Shown here: positions 10,144-20,765 of the stretch, piece after piece
Numbering within the stretch: position 1 is the stretch's first letter
Layout of the letters: every line of letters begins with the position of its first letter
DNA from: Pandoraea horticolens
GTDB lineage: Bacteria; Pseudomonadota; Gammaproteobacteria; Burkholderiales; Burkholderiaceae
NCBI RefSeq assembly: GCF_902459555.1
Contig: NZ_CABPSM010000015.1
Location: forward strand, 86,417 to 150,416
Length of the DNA stretch: 64,000 nt
Reading direction: 5' to 3'
Program-made: the position numbers and the translations under genes
Notes under the pieces: model-generated
Database searches by the model: none
What the model saw: only the letters and a program-made list of their open reading frames with translations
What the model was told of the DNA's origin: nothing

Positions 10144-10371
10144 ATGGAATTTCAGAAAGAAGTCGACGCGAGCGGTCTGAACTGCCCGCTGCCGATCCTG
10201 CGTGCCAAGAAGGCGCTTGCCGAAATGCAGAGCGGCGAAGTGCTGCACATCATTGCCACGGATCCCGGTTCGGCGCGCGACTTCAGCGCATTTGCCAAGC
10301 AAACCGGCAACGAACTCATCGAGTCGCGTGAAGAGGGCAAGACGTTCCATTTCCTGATGCGCCGCCGCTGA
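10144..10371 (+). CDS. TusA-like sulfurtransferase
   Basis: A 75-residue sulfur-carrier protein with the family Cys-Pro motif in LNCPLPILRAKKAL near residue 14. The Cys accepts a persulfide and passes it on, as TusA does in tRNA thiolation. GAGGG lies eight bases before the ATG at 10144; an upstream in-frame ATG at 10138 is too close to this ribosome site. A strong hairpin terminator follows. Classical E. coli-type TusA acts with TusBCD, none of which is here, so the sulfur acceptor is unknown. Confidence 0.9.
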   Translation: MEFQKEVDASGLNCPLPILRAKKALAEMQSGEVLHIIATDPGSARDFSAFAKQTGNELIESREEGKTFHFLMRRR

Positions 10372-10402
10372 TCGCACGGCATCGCATCGCGGGCGCAAAA
10401 AA

Positions 10403-10423
10403 GCCGACGGACATGCCGTCGGC
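10403..10423. terminator. Bidirectional terminator between tusA-like gene and galU
   Basis: Perfect 8-bp stem GCCGACGG/CCGTCGGC with a 5-base loop. It is flanked by an A-run on the left and a T-run on the right, so it can stop transcription from both convergent genes. Confidence 0.9.
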
Positions 10424-10450
10424 TTTTTCTTTGGTACCGGTGCCTGACGC

Positions 10451-11335
10451 TTACACGAGATCGCCGTGCGACTCGCGCAGGTACTCGCGGAACGCGTCTT
10501 TCAGCTCCGGGTGGCGCAGCGCAAACTCCACCGTCGCCTTCAGGTAGCCGAGTTTGCTACCGCAATCGAAGCGCTTGCCCTTGTAGCGGTACGCCAGGAC
10601 AACCTCATCGTGCATCAGCTTCTGGATGGCATCCGTCAACTGAATCTCGCCACCTGAACCCGGATTGATCTCGCGGATGCAATCGAAAATGCGCGGACGC
10701 AGCACATAGCGGCCGACGACGCCCAGATTCGACGGCGCGTTTTCCGGTGCCGGCTTCTCGACGATATTCGTCAGCTTGACGATATCCTTCTCGCCCCACT
10801 CGTTGCCCGCGACGATCCCGTACGAGCGGCTTTGCTCGATGGGGATCTCTTCCACGCCGATGATCGAGCTGTGATACTGGTTGTACAGATCGACCATTTG
10901 CTTGAGCACCGGCGGATCGCCGTCGAGCAAGTCGTCGGCGAGGATGACCGCGAACGGCTCGTCACCCACGAGCTTTTCTGCGCACAGCACGGCATGTCCC
11001 AGACCGAGTGCCTTGGGCTGACGCACGTAGAAGCAGTCGATGTGCGGCGGCTTGATCGAATGCACGACGTCGAGCAGTGCCTGCTTGTTCTTGGCTTCCA
11101 GTTCCGCTTCGAGTTCGAAGGCCGTGTCGAAGTGATCTTCGATCGCGCGCTTGTTACGGCCCGTCACGAAGATCATCTCTGTAATGCCGGCGGCCGCCGC
11201 TTCTTCCACCGCGTACTGAATCAGCGGCTTGTCTACGATGGGCAGCATTTCCTTCGGGCTCGCCTTGGTCGCCGGGAGGAATCGGGTGCCGAGGCCCGCA
11301 ACGGGGAACACGGCTTTGGTCACGACGGCTTTCAT
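10451..11335 (-). CDS. galU: UTP--glucose-1-phosphate uridylyltransferase
   Basis: Makes UDP-glucose for envelope polysaccharides. The 294-residue length is standard. The nucleotide-binding signature [19 protein letters not shown] begins at residue 14, and [12 protein letters not shown] carries the metal-binding region. [12 protein letters not shown] and [14 protein letters not shown] are also typical of GalU. The ATG at 11335 has GGGAG about eight bases upstream. It lies downstream of valS on the same strand with a 29-base gap, so it may belong to the same transcript. Confidence 0.97.
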   Translation of the reverse strand: MKAVVTKAVFPVAGLGTRFLPATKASPKEMLPIVDKPLIQYAVEEAAAAGITEMIFVTGRNKRAIEDHFDTAFELEAELEAKNKQALLDVVHSIKPPHIDCFYVRQPKALGLGHAVLCAEKLVGDEPFAVILADDLLDGDPPVLKQMVDLYNQYHSSIIGVEEIPIEQSRSYGIVAGNEWGEKDIVKLTNIVEKPAPENAPSNLGVVGRYVLRPRIFDCIREINPGSGGEIQLTDAIQKLMHDEVVLAYRYKGKRFDCGSKLGYLKATVEFALRHPELKDAFREYLRESHGDLV

Positions 11336-11364
11336 TGGTATCTCCCTGGTGGATGTCGAGCGTC

Positions 11365-14226
11365 TCAGGCCGGCAGGCGAGCTAGCTGGGCCTGCAACTT
11401 ACCGAGAACGGCTTCAAAGTCGACCAATCGTTGCTTCTCGAGTTCCACGACGTTGGCGGGCGCGCGGGCCACAAAGCTCTCGTTGGAGAGCTTGCCGTTG
11501 CACTTTGCGATTTCGCCTTCGAGACGTTTGACTTCCTTGCCGAGGCGCTCGCGCTCCGCGGCCACGTCGATCTCGACCTTCAATGCCAGCTTGTTCGCGC
11601 CGACCACGGCGAGCGGCGCACCGGCAGCCTGCGCGTCGAGCGTGGCTTCGTCGGCCAGCACCTGCACCTCGGAGAGCTTTGCGAGCGTTTGCAGATACGG
11701 GGCGATCGACGTGAGGAATGGCACATCGCCCGCGACCAGCAGCGGCACGCGTTGTGCCGGCGACAGGCTCATTTCGCCTCGCAGATTACGGCACGCGTCG
11801 ACGGCAGCCTTCAACTGCTGCATCCAGGCTTCGTCACCTTCGTCGATTTTGCTCGCGTCTGCCACCGGGTACGGCTGCACCATGATGCTGGCTTCGCCCG
11901 CGGCCTTGTCCTCCGGATAGCGGCCGGCCAGCGGCGCTACCTTCTGCCACAGGGCTTCGGTGATGAACGGAATGATCGGGTGGGCCAGACGCAGCACCGT
12001 TTCCAGCACGCGCAGCAGGGTGCGGCGCGTGGCGCGTTGTTGCGCCGGGGTGCCATTCTGGATCTGCCACTTGGCCAGTTCGACGTACCAGTCGCAGTAC
12101 TCGTCCCACACGAACTTGTAGATCGTGCTGGCGATGTTGTCGAAGCGATAGTCGGCAAAGCCCTTGGCAACGTCGGCTTCCACGCGCTGCAACAGCGACA
12201 CGATCCAGCGGTCGGCGCGCGAGAAGTTCAGTTGACCGTCGGGGCCGCAATCGCCCACGCACGGTGCCATGCCGCAGTCCTGGCCTTCGCAGTTCATCAG
12301 CACGAAGCGCGTGGCGTTCCACAGCTTGTTGCAGAAGTTGCGATAACCTTCACAGCGCGCGAGGTCGAAGTTGATGTTCCGGCCGAGCGTGGCCATCGAC
12401 GCGAACGTGAAGCGCAGCGCGTCGGTGCCGAACGGCGCAATGCCGTCCGGGAATTCCTTGCGCGTCTTCTTCTCGATGCTCGCCGCCTGCTTCGGGTTCA
12501 TCAGGCCGGTCGTGCGCTTGGCGAGGAGGGTGTCGAGCGACACACCGTCGACGATGTCGAGCGGATCGAGCGTGTTGCCCTTCGACTTGGACATCTTCTG
12601 GCCCTCGGCGTCGCGCACCAGGCCGTGCATGTACACGGTCTTGAAGGGCACCTTGCCGGTGAAGTGCGTGGTCATCATGACCATGCGCGCCACCCAGAAG
12701 AAGATGATGTCGAAGCCGGTCACGAGCACCGTCGACGGCAGGAAATGCTTCAGTTCGGGCGTCTCTTGCGGCCAGCCGAGCGACGAGAACGGCACCAGTG
12801 CCGACGAGAACCACGTGTCGAGCACGTCTTCGTCGCGCTTGAGTGCGCCGGTATAGCCGTTCGCGCGTGCCTTCCCGGCAGCTTCCTCTTCCGTCCGGGC
12901 GACGTAGACATTGCCCGCATCGTCATACCATGCGGGAATCTGGTGCCCCCACCAGAGTTGACGCGAGATACACCAGTCCTGAATGTTCTCGAGCCACTGG
13001 TTGTAAGTCGTCGCCCAGTTTTCCGGCACGAACTTGATTTCACCGTCACGCACGACGTCGAGGGCGACTTCGGTGATCGACTTGCCCGGATGGAACGTGC
13101 CTTCCGGCGCCGGTTTGCTCATCGCGACAAACCATTGGTCGGTGAGCATTGGCTCGATGATCGTGCCGGTGCGGTCGCTGCGCGGCACCATCAGCTTGTG
13201 CGGCTTGACCGATTCGAGCAGCCCCTGGGCGTCGAGGTCGGCCACGATCTGCTTGCGGGCCTCGAAACGATCCAGTCCGCGGTACTTTTCCGGGGCGTTC
13301 TCGTTGATCTTCGCGTCGAGCGTGAGAATGTTGATCTGCGGCAGGTTGTGGCGCTGGCCCACGGCGTAATCGTTGAAGTCGTGCGCCGGCGTGACTTTCA
13401 CCACGCCCGTGCCGAATTCGAGATCGACGTAATCGTCGGCGATGATCGGGATTTCACGATCGGACAGCGGCAGCTTGGCCATCTGGCCGATCAGGTGCTT
13501 GTAGCGCTCGTCTTCCGGATGGACCATCAGCGCTACGTCGCCGAGCATCGTTTCGGGGCGCGTGGTGGCGACCGTGAGCGAGCCCGAACCATTGGCCAGG
13601 GGGTAGCGGATGTGCCACAGCGAGCCTTCTTCTTCCTCGCTGACCACTTCCAGATCGGACACGGCGGTGAGCAGGACCGATTCCCAGTTCACGAGACGCT
13701 TGCCCCGATAGAGCAGCCCTTGCTCGTACAGCGTGACGAACACGTCGCGCACGACACGGGACATCTTTTCGTCCATCGTGAAGTATTCGCGGCTCCAGTC
13801 GATGGAGGCGCCCAGACGGCGCACCTGACGCGTGATCGTGCTGCCCGACTGTTCCTTCCACTCCCACACGCGCTCGACGAACTTCTCGCGGCCGAGATCG
13901 TGGCGCGAGACCTTCTCGGCGTCGAGCTGGCGCTCGACGACGATCTGCGTGGCGATGCCCGCATGGTCCGTACCCGGCACCCAGAGGGTGTTGGCCCCCT
14001 TCATACGGTGGTAGCGGGTGAGGCCATCCATGATCGTCTGGTTGAACGCATGACCCATGTGCAGCGTGCCGGTAACGTTCGGCGGCGGCAACTGGATGCT
14101 GAAATCTTCGCGGGCGTCGTCGAAAGTCGGCCGGGCATAGCCTCGGCGTTCCCATTCGGGGCCCCAGTGGGCTTCGACGTCCTGCGGCTCGAAGCTCTTG
14201 GCAAGCGTATTGTCGCTGTCGCTCAT
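11365..14226 (-). CDS. valS: valine--tRNA ligase
   Basis: Class I synthetase that charges tRNA-Val. At 953 residues it has normal length. The HIGH motif is HMGH at residues 56-59 within [15 protein letters not shown]. The KMSKS motif is intact near residue 543 ([14 protein letters not shown]). The large CP1 editing insertion lies between them, and the C-terminus ends in the valyl-specific coiled coil (about residues 885-950). The reverse-strand ATG at 14226 is divergent from uvrD, with 111 bases between. Confidence 0.98.
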   Translation of the reverse strand: MSDSDNTLAKSFEPQDVEAHWGPEWERRGYARPTFDDAREDFSIQLPPPNVTGTLHMGHAFNQTIMDGLTRYHRMKGANTLWVPGTDHAGIATQIVVERQLDAEKVSRHDLGREKFVERVWEWKEQSGSTITRQVRRLGASIDWSREYFTMDEKMSRVVRDVFVTLYEQGLLYRGKRLVNWESVLLTAVSDLEVVSEEEEGSLWHIRYPLANGSGSLTVATTRPETMLGDVALMVHPEDERYKHLIGQMAKLPLSDREIPIIADDYVDLEFGTGVVKVTPAHDFNDYAVGQRHNLPQINILTLDAKINENAPEKYRGLDRFEARKQIVADLDAQGLLESVKPHKLMVPRSDRTGTIIEPMLTDQWFVAMSKPAPEGTFHPGKSITEVALDVVRDGEIKFVPENWATTYNQWLENIQDWCISRQLWWGHQIPAWYDDAGNVYVARTEEEAAGKARANGYTGALKRDEDVLDTWFSSALVPFSSLGWPQETPELKHFLPSTVLVTGFDIIFFWVARMVMMTTHFTGKVPFKTVYMHGLVRDAEGQKMSKSKGNTLDPLDIVDGVSLDTLLAKRTTGLMNPKQAASIEKKTRKEFPDGIAPFGTDALRFTFASMATLGRNINFDLARCEGYRNFCNKLWNATRFVLMNCEGQDCGMAPCVGDCGPDGQLNFSRADRWIVSLLQRVEADVAKGFADYRFDNIASTIYKFVWDEYCDWYVELAKWQIQNGTPAQQRATRRTLLRVLETVLRLAHPIIPFITEALWQKVAPLAGRYPEDKAAGEASIMVQPYPVADASKIDEGDEAWMQQLKAAVDACRNLRGEMSLSPAQRVPLLVAGDVPFLTSIAPYLQTLAKLSEVQVLADEATLDAQAAGAPLAVVGANKLALKVEIDVAAERERLGKEVKRLEGEIAKCNGKLSNESFVARAPANVVELEKQRLVDFEAVLGKLQAQLARLPA

Positions 14227-14337
14227 GGATTGGATGGACCGTGTAATGCGTGAAACCCTGAATTATAAAAGATTCGGTGCCGTTTCCGCGGCGCAGCAGG
14301 ATTTATAATCGGGCTTCACTCGAAATTCCCTCCCGAC

Positions 14338-16659
14338 ATGCCCGATCTGCTAGCGAATCTGAACCCCGAACAACTGGCCGCCGTGACCCTCCCGGACGAG
14401 CCAGCCCTCATTCTCGCGGGCGCAGGTTCCGGCAAGACGCGCGTGCTGACCACCCGTATCGCCTGGCTGATACAGCAGGGCCATGTTAGTCCGGCCGGTA
14501 TTCTGGCGGTGACCTTCACCAACAAGGCGGCCAAGGAAATGCAGGCCCGTCTGGGGGCCATGCTGCCGATCAGCACCCGTGCCATGTGGATCGGCACCTT
14601 CCACGGGCTGTGCAACCGCATGCTGCGCGCGCATTTCCGCGACGCCGGGCTGCCGCAGAGCTTCCAGATCCTCGATCAGGCCGACCAACTCTCCGCCATC
14701 AAGCGAATGATGAAAGCGGCGAATGTCGACGATGAGAAGTATCCGCCGAAAAACCTGCAGTATTTCATCAATAACGCCAAGGAGCAGGGCCTGCGCCCTC
14801 ACGAGGTCGAGGCCAACGACGCCTTCAACCAGAAGTTCGTCGAGCTGTACACCACCTATCAGGAGCAGTGCCAGCGCGAAGGGGTGGTCGATTTTGCCGA
14901 ATTGCTGCTGCGCTGTTTCGAGTTGCTCAAGCATAACGAACCGCTGCGGGTGCATTACCAATCGCGCTTTCGTCACATTCTCGTCGACGAGTTCCAGGAC
15001 ACGAACAAACTCCAGTACGCATGGCTCAAGATGCTCGCGGGGTCGAACGCAGCAGTATTTGCCGTGGGCGACGACGATCAGAGTATTTACGCCTTTCGTG
15101 GTGCCAACGTCGGCAATATGGCTGACTTCGAGCGCGAATTCCGCGTTCGGCACATGATCAAGCTGGAGCAGAACTATCGGTCGCACGGCAACATCCTCGA
15201 CGCCGCCAATGCGTTGATTTCGAATAACGCGCGGCGTCTGGGCAAGAATTTGCGCACCGATGCGGGGCATGGCGAGCTGATCCGGGTCTACGAAGCCGCG
15301 ACCGACTTGCAGGAGGCCAGCTGGCTGGTCGATGAAATCAAGGCGCTCGTTGCACAGGGGCTGTCGCGTCAGGACATCGCCATTCTGTACCGCAGCAATG
15401 CCCAGTCGCGAGTGATGGAACACGCGCTGGTGGGGGCGGGCATCGCGTACCGCGTGTATGGCGGGCTGCGCTTCTTCGAGCGTCAGGAAGTCAAGCATGC
15501 GCTGGCCTATTTGCGTCTGATCGAGAATCCGAACGACGACACGGCATTTGCCCGTGTCGTGAACTTCCCGACGCGCGGGATCGGCGCACGGTCGCTGGAG
15601 CAACTGGCTGACGCGGCGCGTCTGTACAACTGCTCGATGTACGCCGCCGTGCCCTATATGACCGGCAAGGCGGGCACCAATCTGACGGCATTCGTCCGGT
15701 TGATCGAGCAGATGCGTCAGGACACCGCGCGCCTTACGCTGCCGGAGGTCGTCACGCACGTCATCGACGCGAGCGGGCTGATCGCGCACTATCAAACCGA
15801 GAAGGAAGGTCAGGATCGCATCGAGAACTTGCAGGAACTGGTGCACGCCGCCACGGCGTTTATCGCCGAGGAAGGTTATGGGCTCGACGCGCCGGCGCGT
15901 CTGATCGCCATGCGTCCTGCGCTGCCGGGCGCCCCCGATGTCCTGGCCTCGCCCGACGGCGTGGTGGACGCCGACACGCCCGTGGAGATGACCCCGCTCG
16001 CCGGTTTCCTGTCGCACGCCTCGCTTGAGGCCGGGGACAATCAGGCCGAGGCCGGGCAGGACGCCGTGCAACTCATGACGGTTCATGCCGCCAAGGGGCT
16101 GGAATTCACGGCGGTCTTCGTCACCGGGCTGGAGGAGGGGCTGTTCCCGCACGAAAACAGTGCGCTCGAACTCGACGGTCTCGAAGAAGAACGCCGGTTG
16201 ATGTATGTGGCGATCACGCGGGCTAAGGAACGGCTATATCTCTCGTTCACCCAAAGCCGCATGCTGCATGGTCAGACACGCTACAACGTGCGTTCGCGCT
16301 TCTTCGAGGAAATCCCGGACGCGGTGCTGAAGTTCCTGACGCCGCGTGCGCAACCGGGGGGGCGTCTGGGGCAAGCCGAGCCGGCGTGGGGGCGTGACTG
16401 GTTCTCGCGTCCGCAAGTGGGCGCGACGAAGCAGGACGAATGGGTGGCGACAAAGTCGGAGCAGGCGCTTGCCGACCGTTCGCGCGCATCGGAGACCGGC
16501 TTCAAGCTGGGGCAGGGGGTCTTCCACACCAAGTTCGGCGAGGGCAAGATCATCGGGCTCGAGGGGGTGGGCGTGGAAGCCCGGGCGCATGTGAAATTCG
16601 GCCGTCATGGCGAGAAGTGGCTCGCACTGGCCGTCGCGAAGCTCCAGCCGATCGAGTAA
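14338..16659 (+). CDS. uvrD: UvrD-type DNA helicase II
   Basis: Superfamily 1A 3'-5' helicase for nucleotide-excision and mismatch repair. 773 residues. Visible motifs are Walker A AGAGSGKTRVLTTR near residue 29, motif Ia TFTNKAAKEM, motif II VDEFQDTNKLQY near 220, QSIYAFRGA (motif III), LEQNYRS (motif IV), TVHAAKGLEF (V) and YVAITRAK (VI). The C-terminal tudor-like module after VFHTKFGEGKI is also typical of UvrD over Rep. A perfect 12-bp terminator hairpin follows the stop. Confidence 0.95.
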   Translation: MPDLLANLNPEQLAAVTLPDEPALILAGAGSGKTRVLTTRIAWLIQQGHVSPAGILAVTFTNKAAKEMQARLGAMLPISTRAMWIGTFHGLCNRMLRAHFRDAGLPQSFQILDQADQLSAIKRMMKAANVDDEKYPPKNLQYFINNAKEQGLRPHEVEANDAFNQKFVELYTTYQEQCQREGVVDFAELLLRCFELLKHNEPLRVHYQSRFRHILVDEFQDTNKLQYAWLKMLAGSNAAVFAVGDDDQSIYAFRGANVGNMADFEREFRVRHMIKLEQNYRSHGNILDAANALISNNARRLGKNLRTDAGHGELIRVYEAATDLQEASWLVDEIKALVAQGLSRQDIAILYRSNAQSRVMEHALVGAGIAYRVYGGLRFFERQEVKHALAYLRLIENPNDDTAFARVVNFPTRGIGARSLEQLADAARLYNCSMYAAVPYMTGKAGTNLTAFVRLIEQMRQDTARLTLPEVVTHVIDASGLIAHYQTEKEGQDRIENLQELVHAATAFIAEEGYGLDAPARLIAMRPALPGAPDVLASPDGVVDADTPVEMTPLAGFLSHASLEAGDNQAEAGQDAVQLMTVHAAKGLEFTAVFVTGLEEGLFPHENSALELDGLEEERRLMYVAITRAKERLYLSFTQSRMLHGQTRYNVRSRFFEEIPDAVLKFLTPRAQPGGRLGQAEPAWGRDWFSRPQVGATKQDEWVATKSEQALADRSRASETGFKLGQGVFHTKFGEGKIIGLEGVGVEARAHVKFGRHGEKWLALAVAKLQPIE

Positions 16660-16680
16660 CGACGGCGTCGTTACCCATGA

Positions 16681-16706
16681 CAAAGGGCACCCGAGGGTGC
16701 CCTTTG
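16681..16706 (+). terminator. uvrD terminator hairpin
   Basis: Perfect 12-bp stem CAAAGGGCACCC/GGGTGCCCTTTG with a GA loop, followed by TTTT. It sits between convergent uvrD and the membrane-protein gene. Confidence 0.9.
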
Positions 16707-16729
16707 TTTTGCCGGTCGCTTGCCTGCGG

Positions 16730-17539
16730 TTATGCCTCCGGCGGCGCGACGTTCGGATCGATGGCGCCGATTTCCTGTACGCCGAAGCAGCCGCGATAGG
16801 TGGCATAGAACGAGCAGTACAGCACTGCCGTGAACAGGATCGAGTACGGCATGAGTATGAGCATTGCGTACTGATGAATGCCCATCGCGGCCATCGTCAG
16901 CGCCACGATCAGCGGCAGCACCGTGGCAATGACCGCCGTGCACAGCCCATAGACAAAGAAGGCGCGCAGGTTGCGTACGCAGGCCGTCCAACTGAAGAAG
17001 AGCGCCTTGACGGGCGTGACGTCGTGCCATGCCACGAGCACCGGTGCGAACCAGAACATCATCGCCACCGGAACGTAGGCTACCGCCGCCGCCAGCATCG
17101 CCTGGCCCATCGAACCGTTCACGAGCGACTCTTCGCTGATGCGGCCGCCGAAGAGCATCTTGTTTAGCAGATCGCCGCCGTCGAAGAGTGCCGAGAACAG
17201 GAACACAGCAGCCATCGCCACAATGTAATAGCCGCCGAGGATCAGCAGGCGGCGCGAGACTTCCTTGCCGTGACCGCGAAAGCCGTCGAGCAGCACGTTC
17301 GGCAACACCTGCTTGCTCTTGATGATGTCACGGCAGGCGGCCATGAAGCCGACGGACAAGCCAGGGATGAACAGCAGCGGCAGGAACGCGCCCACGACCG
17401 GCGGGATCGACAACAGCATCACGCCAAACAAATAGGCGAAGAGCAGCGTCAGAATGGCGAGTGGGTTCTTGCGGAACAGCCAGATACCCTGGCGCAGCCA
17501 CACATAACCACTCTTCGGCGGGACTTCAAGCAATTGCAT
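16730..17539 (-). CDS. BPSS1780 family multi-pass membrane protein
   Basis: A 269-residue protein starting MQLLEVPPKSGYVWLRQG, then about six hydrophobic segments. The opening PxxGxxWLrqG pattern and the helix layout match the betaproteobacterial BPSS1780 family, which has no known function. I start at ATG 17539 because the longer upstream reading is Arg/Cys-rich and overlaps the preceding gene. The start lies 31 bases downstream of the thrB stop codon on the same strand, so co-transcription with thrB is likely. Confidence 0.85.
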   Translation of the reverse strand: MQLLEVPPKSGYVWLRQGIWLFRKNPLAILTLLFAYLFGVMLLSIPPVVGAFLPLLFIPGLSVGFMAACRDIIKSKQVLPNVLLDGFRGHGKEVSRRLLILGGYYIVAMAAVFLFSALFDGGDLLNKMLFGGRISEESLVNGSMGQAMLAAAVAYVPVAMMFWFAPVLVAWHDVTPVKALFFSWTACVRNLRAFFVYGLCTAVIATVLPLIVALTMAAMGIHQYAMLILMPYSILFTAVLYCSFYATYRGCFGVQEIGAIDPNVAPPEA

Positions 17540-17570
17540 AGGGTTCGAATGACTCCGATAGGACGTCAGG

Positions 17571-18542
17571 TTACAGCCACGGGATGGAAACGGCTTCGAT
17601 GCGTTCGCGCAGGATTCGTTCGAAATGCCCCGGATCGTGCGGCTTGAGCATTTCGGCCGCGCGCGGCAAGTGAAAATCATACAGGCGCGACACCCAGAAG
17701 CGCAGCGCTCCCGCCCGGAGCATATCGCGCCAGTGCGACGCTTCGATGCTCGTGAGCGGGCGCACCGTCTCATAGGCGCGCAGCATGGCATGCACGCGAG
17801 TCTCGTCGAGCACGCCGGTCGACAGGTCGCAGCACCAGTCGTTGACCGTCACGGCCAGATCGAACAGCCACTTGTCGCAACCTGCGAAGTAGAAATCGAA
17901 GAATCCGCCCAGGCGGGGCGAACCGTCTTCGGCCTTGTCGAACAACACGTTGTCGCGGAACAGGTCGCAGTGGCAGGGGCCGGCCGGCATCTCGAGATAG
18001 TCGGTCGACGCGAAAAACGCCTCCTGATGCGCCATCTCGCTTTGCAGCAACGCGCGTTCCGCGTCGCTCAGGAACGGCATGATTTCGGGCGTCGCTTCGC
18101 GCCACCACGGCAGGCTGCGCAGGTTGGCCTGCTCGAGGGTGAAGTCGCGCCCAGCCAGGTGCATGCGTGCGAGCATGGCGCCGACGTGCGTGCAGTGTGC
18201 CGGCGCGGGCGCCAGTTCGGAGCGTCCCGCCAGCTTGGTGACGATGGTCGCGGGCTTGCCGTTCAACTCGCCCAGAATCTCGCCCGTGCGATCGGGAATC
18301 GGATCGGGCACAGGCACGCTGTGATGCGCGAGGTGGCCCATCAGTTGAAGATAGAACGGCAACTGTGTCGCGGTAAGCTTCTCGAACAGCGTCAGCACGA
18401 ACTCGCCGCGCTCGGTCGTCAGGAAGTAGTTGGTGTTTTCAATGCCGGAGCTGATGCCCCGGAAATCGAGAACATTCCCCAAATCGTAGCGTTGCAGCCA
18501 TTGCTGGAGCTGCTCGGGCGAGACGGAAGTGAAAACGGCCAT
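17571..18542 (-). CDS. thrB: homoserine kinase
   Basis: Phosphorylates homoserine for threonine synthesis. This is the betaproteobacterial/pseudomonad type, with an aminoglycoside phosphotransferase-like fold and not the GHMP fold. 323 residues from [12 protein letters not shown]. The catalytic [11 protein letters not shown] (Brenner-type loop) and the metal-binding [10 protein letters not shown] are intact. I prefer the ATG at 18542 to an upstream TTG at 18572 because family members start MAVFT. It is followed by the BPSS1780-type membrane gene. Confidence 0.93.
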   Translation of the reverse strand: MAVFTSVSPEQLQQWLQRYDLGNVLDFRGISSGIENTNYFLTTERGEFVLTLFEKLTATQLPFYLQLMGHLAHHSVPVPDPIPDRTGEILGELNGKPATIVTKLAGRSELAPAPAHCTHVGAMLARMHLAGRDFTLEQANLRSLPWWREATPEIMPFLSDAERALLQSEMAHQEAFFASTDYLEMPAGPCHCDLFRDNVLFDKAEDGSPRLGGFFDFYFAGCDKWLFDLAVTVNDWCCDLSTGVLDETRVHAMLRAYETVRPLTSIEASHWRDMLRAGALRFWVSRLYDFHLPRAAEMLKPHDPGHFERILRERIEAVSIPWL

Positions 18543-18670
18543 GCGTGCGTTGAGTGGAGGTGTCTCAGACAAACGGCCCGTGCACGTGCACCGGGCCGCT
18601 GAATCAAGACATACAGGAAGCTGGCGTGCCGCCAGGCGGCACGCGGAGGTGAGTCAGATTACCAGAGATG

Positions 18671-19042
18671 TCAGAACTTCAGACCGACGGACGGCAAGCG
18701 ATCGTTTTGCGACGTGTTGTCGCGCGCTCGCGGCGAGTTGTCCGGCGGCGTGGTCAACTGGTAATTAGTGCCGAATCGGGAATGGACATCGATCTCCGTC
18801 GGCTTGCCGCGATCACGGTACTCGGTCACGGTCGTGCCTTGGTCGTTGACGTAGTAGCTCGGCTTGCGTTCCTGGTTGACGTCCACCGACGAGGTGCTGG
18901 TGGCAGCGGCGCGGGCGTCGGCCTCGCGTTTGGCGGCTTGCGCGGCGGTTTCCTTGCCATCCTGGGCAAATGCATGGCCGGTGAGCAGCAGGCCGGCACC
19001 GAACAGCAGGGGCAGGGCACGGGAAAGGCGCGTTTTCATCAT
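18671..19042 (-). CDS. DUF2782 family periplasmic protein
   Basis: A small protein of about 124 residues with a clear Sec signal peptide (hydrophobic LPLLFGAGLLLTGHAFA, cleavage probably after AFA). The C-terminal half reads VTEYRDRGKPTEIDVHSRFGTNYQL, the core of the DUF2782 family. Function is unknown. Two adjacent ATG codons (19042 and 19039) follow GGAG; either could serve. In related genomes this family commonly neighbours polA and thrB, as here. Confidence 0.85.
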   Translation of the reverse strand: MMKTRLSRALPLLFGAGLLLTGHAFAQDGKETAAQAAKREADARAAATSTSSVDVNQERKPSYYVNDQGTTVTEYRDRGKPTEIDVHSRFGTNYQLTTPPDNSPRARDNTSQNDRLPSVGLKF

Positions 19043-19405
19043 TATTCTCCGAGGGCGGGAACGCATCCGCGACGTTGGGGCGAGCCGGGCCGGCGCAGCG
19101 GGTTCCAATATGTCCATTCTATCAAACGTCCCCCGCTTCGCATCGTGAAATCGCGTTGAATACGCCGTGGTTCCTCGCCTGCGGGGCGGTGCTGAGCTTC
19201 AGACAGCCGTTTCGGGGTGCATGAGCGGGTGCGTGAGAGGGTGTCCGGCCAGTCGGGAGCGCGCGATCGCGGTCTGCTATATTCCTCTGGGTAATAAGCG
19301 AATCACGAAACGGTCGTTTTCCTCGCTGCCGCGTTCTGGCATCCTCGGAGACTGTCTTGATGGGTGGCCGCGTGCCGCCCATCTGCATTCTGGAGTCCGC
19401 AATTC

Positions 19406-20641
19406 ATGTCGTCTTCCTCTGCTTCCGCCGCTGTCAAAGCGGCCCCGCCTTCGCCGTCCGCATATAACGCCCGGCCGCTCGCCATTGCGCTGGTGCTGAT
19501 TGCCATCGGCATCGCCTATCTGCAAGCCACCGTGGGCCCGAAGCAGGCCGCGCTGGCCGGCGTTGGCGCGCTGCTCGGTGTGGCACTCTATCACGCGGCG
19601 TTCGGCTTTACGTCGGCCTGGCGTGTGTTCATTGCAGATCGTCGCGGTGCGGGTCTACGTGCGCAAATGGTCATGCTCGCCGTCGGCGTCTTGCTGTTCT
19701 TCCCCGCGCTGGCCGATGGAACGCTCTTCGGTAACAAGGTCGTCGGACTCGTCTCGCCGGTCGGCGTATCGGTGGCGTTTGGTGCTTTCATTTTCGGCAT
19801 CGGCATGCAACTCGGCGGCGGCTGCGCGTCGGGCACGCTTTACACGGTGGGGGGCGGCAGCACGCGCATGATCGTCACGCTGGCCGCCTTCATCGTCGGT
19901 TCGGTGGTCGCGACGGCACATCTGCCCTGGTGGGAGTCGTTGCCGCATATCAAGCCGGTCTCGCTGGTCAAGGTGTGGGGGCTGTGGCCTGCGCTTATCG
20001 CGAACCTCGTGCTGTTCGCTGCGATCGGTGCTTTCACGTTGTGGGCGGAAAAGCGCCGTCATGGCCGGGTCGTCGGCGTGCCGATGACGCGTAGCGCGAA
20101 GGGCACGCCCGCGCTCTTGCGTGGTCCGTGGCCACCGCTGTGGGGGGCGTTGGCGCTGGTGCTGCTGAACTACGCGACGCTGGCGCTGGCTGGTCGTCCG
20201 TGGGGCGTGACGTCGGCATTCGCTCTCTGGGGCGCCAAGGCCTTCATGGCGCTCGGCGTCGACGTGGCCTCGTGGCCATACTGGGCGAAGCAGGTCAACG
20301 TGCTGAATGCCCCGGTCACGCAGGATGTTACGTCCGTGATGGACATCGGCATCATTCTCGGGGCGCTCGCGGCTGCCTCCATCGCCGGCAAGTTCGCTCC
20401 CGTGTGGAAGATTCCGGTGCGCTCGCTGATTGCGGCCGTCGTGGGCGGGTTGCTGCTCGGTTACGGCGCGCGTCTGGCGTACGGCTGCAATATCGGGGCG
20501 TATTTCAGCGGCATCATTTCGGGCAGCCTGCACGGCTGGCTGTGGCTGGTGGCAGCGTTCTTCGGCAATGTGTTCGGCACACGTCTGCGCCCGCTGTTCG
20601 GTCTGGAGGTAGAAACCACCCCGCGCGAAACTGGCTGCTGA
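19406..20641 (+). CDS. YeeE/YedE family transporter
   Basis: A 411-residue integral membrane protein with about ten helices. The family Cys-containing motifs are present twice in mirrored halves: GGGCASGTLYTVGGG near residue 139 and ARLAYGCNIGAYFSGI near 356. Well-studied members import thiosulfate or other sulfur species, so a role in sulfur uptake is likely. GGAG lies 11 bases before ATG 19406; an upstream in-frame ATG lacks support. A bidirectional terminator separates it from the LOG gene. Confidence 0.9.
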   Translation: MSSSSASAAVKAAPPSPSAYNARPLAIALVLIAIGIAYLQATVGPKQAALAGVGALLGVALYHAAFGFTSAWRVFIADRRGAGLRAQMVMLAVGVLLFFPALADGTLFGNKVVGLVSPVGVSVAFGAFIFGIGMQLGGGCASGTLYTVGGGSTRMIVTLAAFIVGSVVATAHLPWWESLPHIKPVSLVKVWGLWPALIANLVLFAAIGAFTLWAEKRRHGRVVGVPMTRSAKGTPALLRGPWPPLWGALALVLLNYATLALAGRPWGVTSAFALWGAKAFMALGVDVASWPYWAKQVNVLNAPVTQDVTSVMDIGIILGALAAASIAGKFAPVWKIPVRSLIAAVVGGLLLGYGARLAYGCNIGAYFSGIISGSLHGWLWLVAAFFGNVFGTRLRPLFGLEVETTPRETGC

Positions 20642-20700
20642 TCGACACAATGCCTCGGCAGATCTCGTGTCTGCCAGGAAAACGGCGCTCGCGATAACGG

Positions 20701-20743
20701 AAACCCCCAAGCGTTGGACATGAGTCCAATCCTTGGGGGTTTT
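20701..20743. terminator. Bidirectional terminator after yeeE-like gene
   Basis: A long interrupted stem: AAACCCCCAAG pairs with CTTGGGGGTTT and the inner GTTGGAC pairs with GTCCAAT (one wobble). A T-run follows on the right. It serves two convergent genes. Confidence 0.88.
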
Positions 20744-20765
20744 TTCATGGTGAAGATTGCCGCGA

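Noticed and set aside
11431..14253. 940-residue plus-strand frame
   Set aside because: Antisense shadow of valS, with no recognisable motif.
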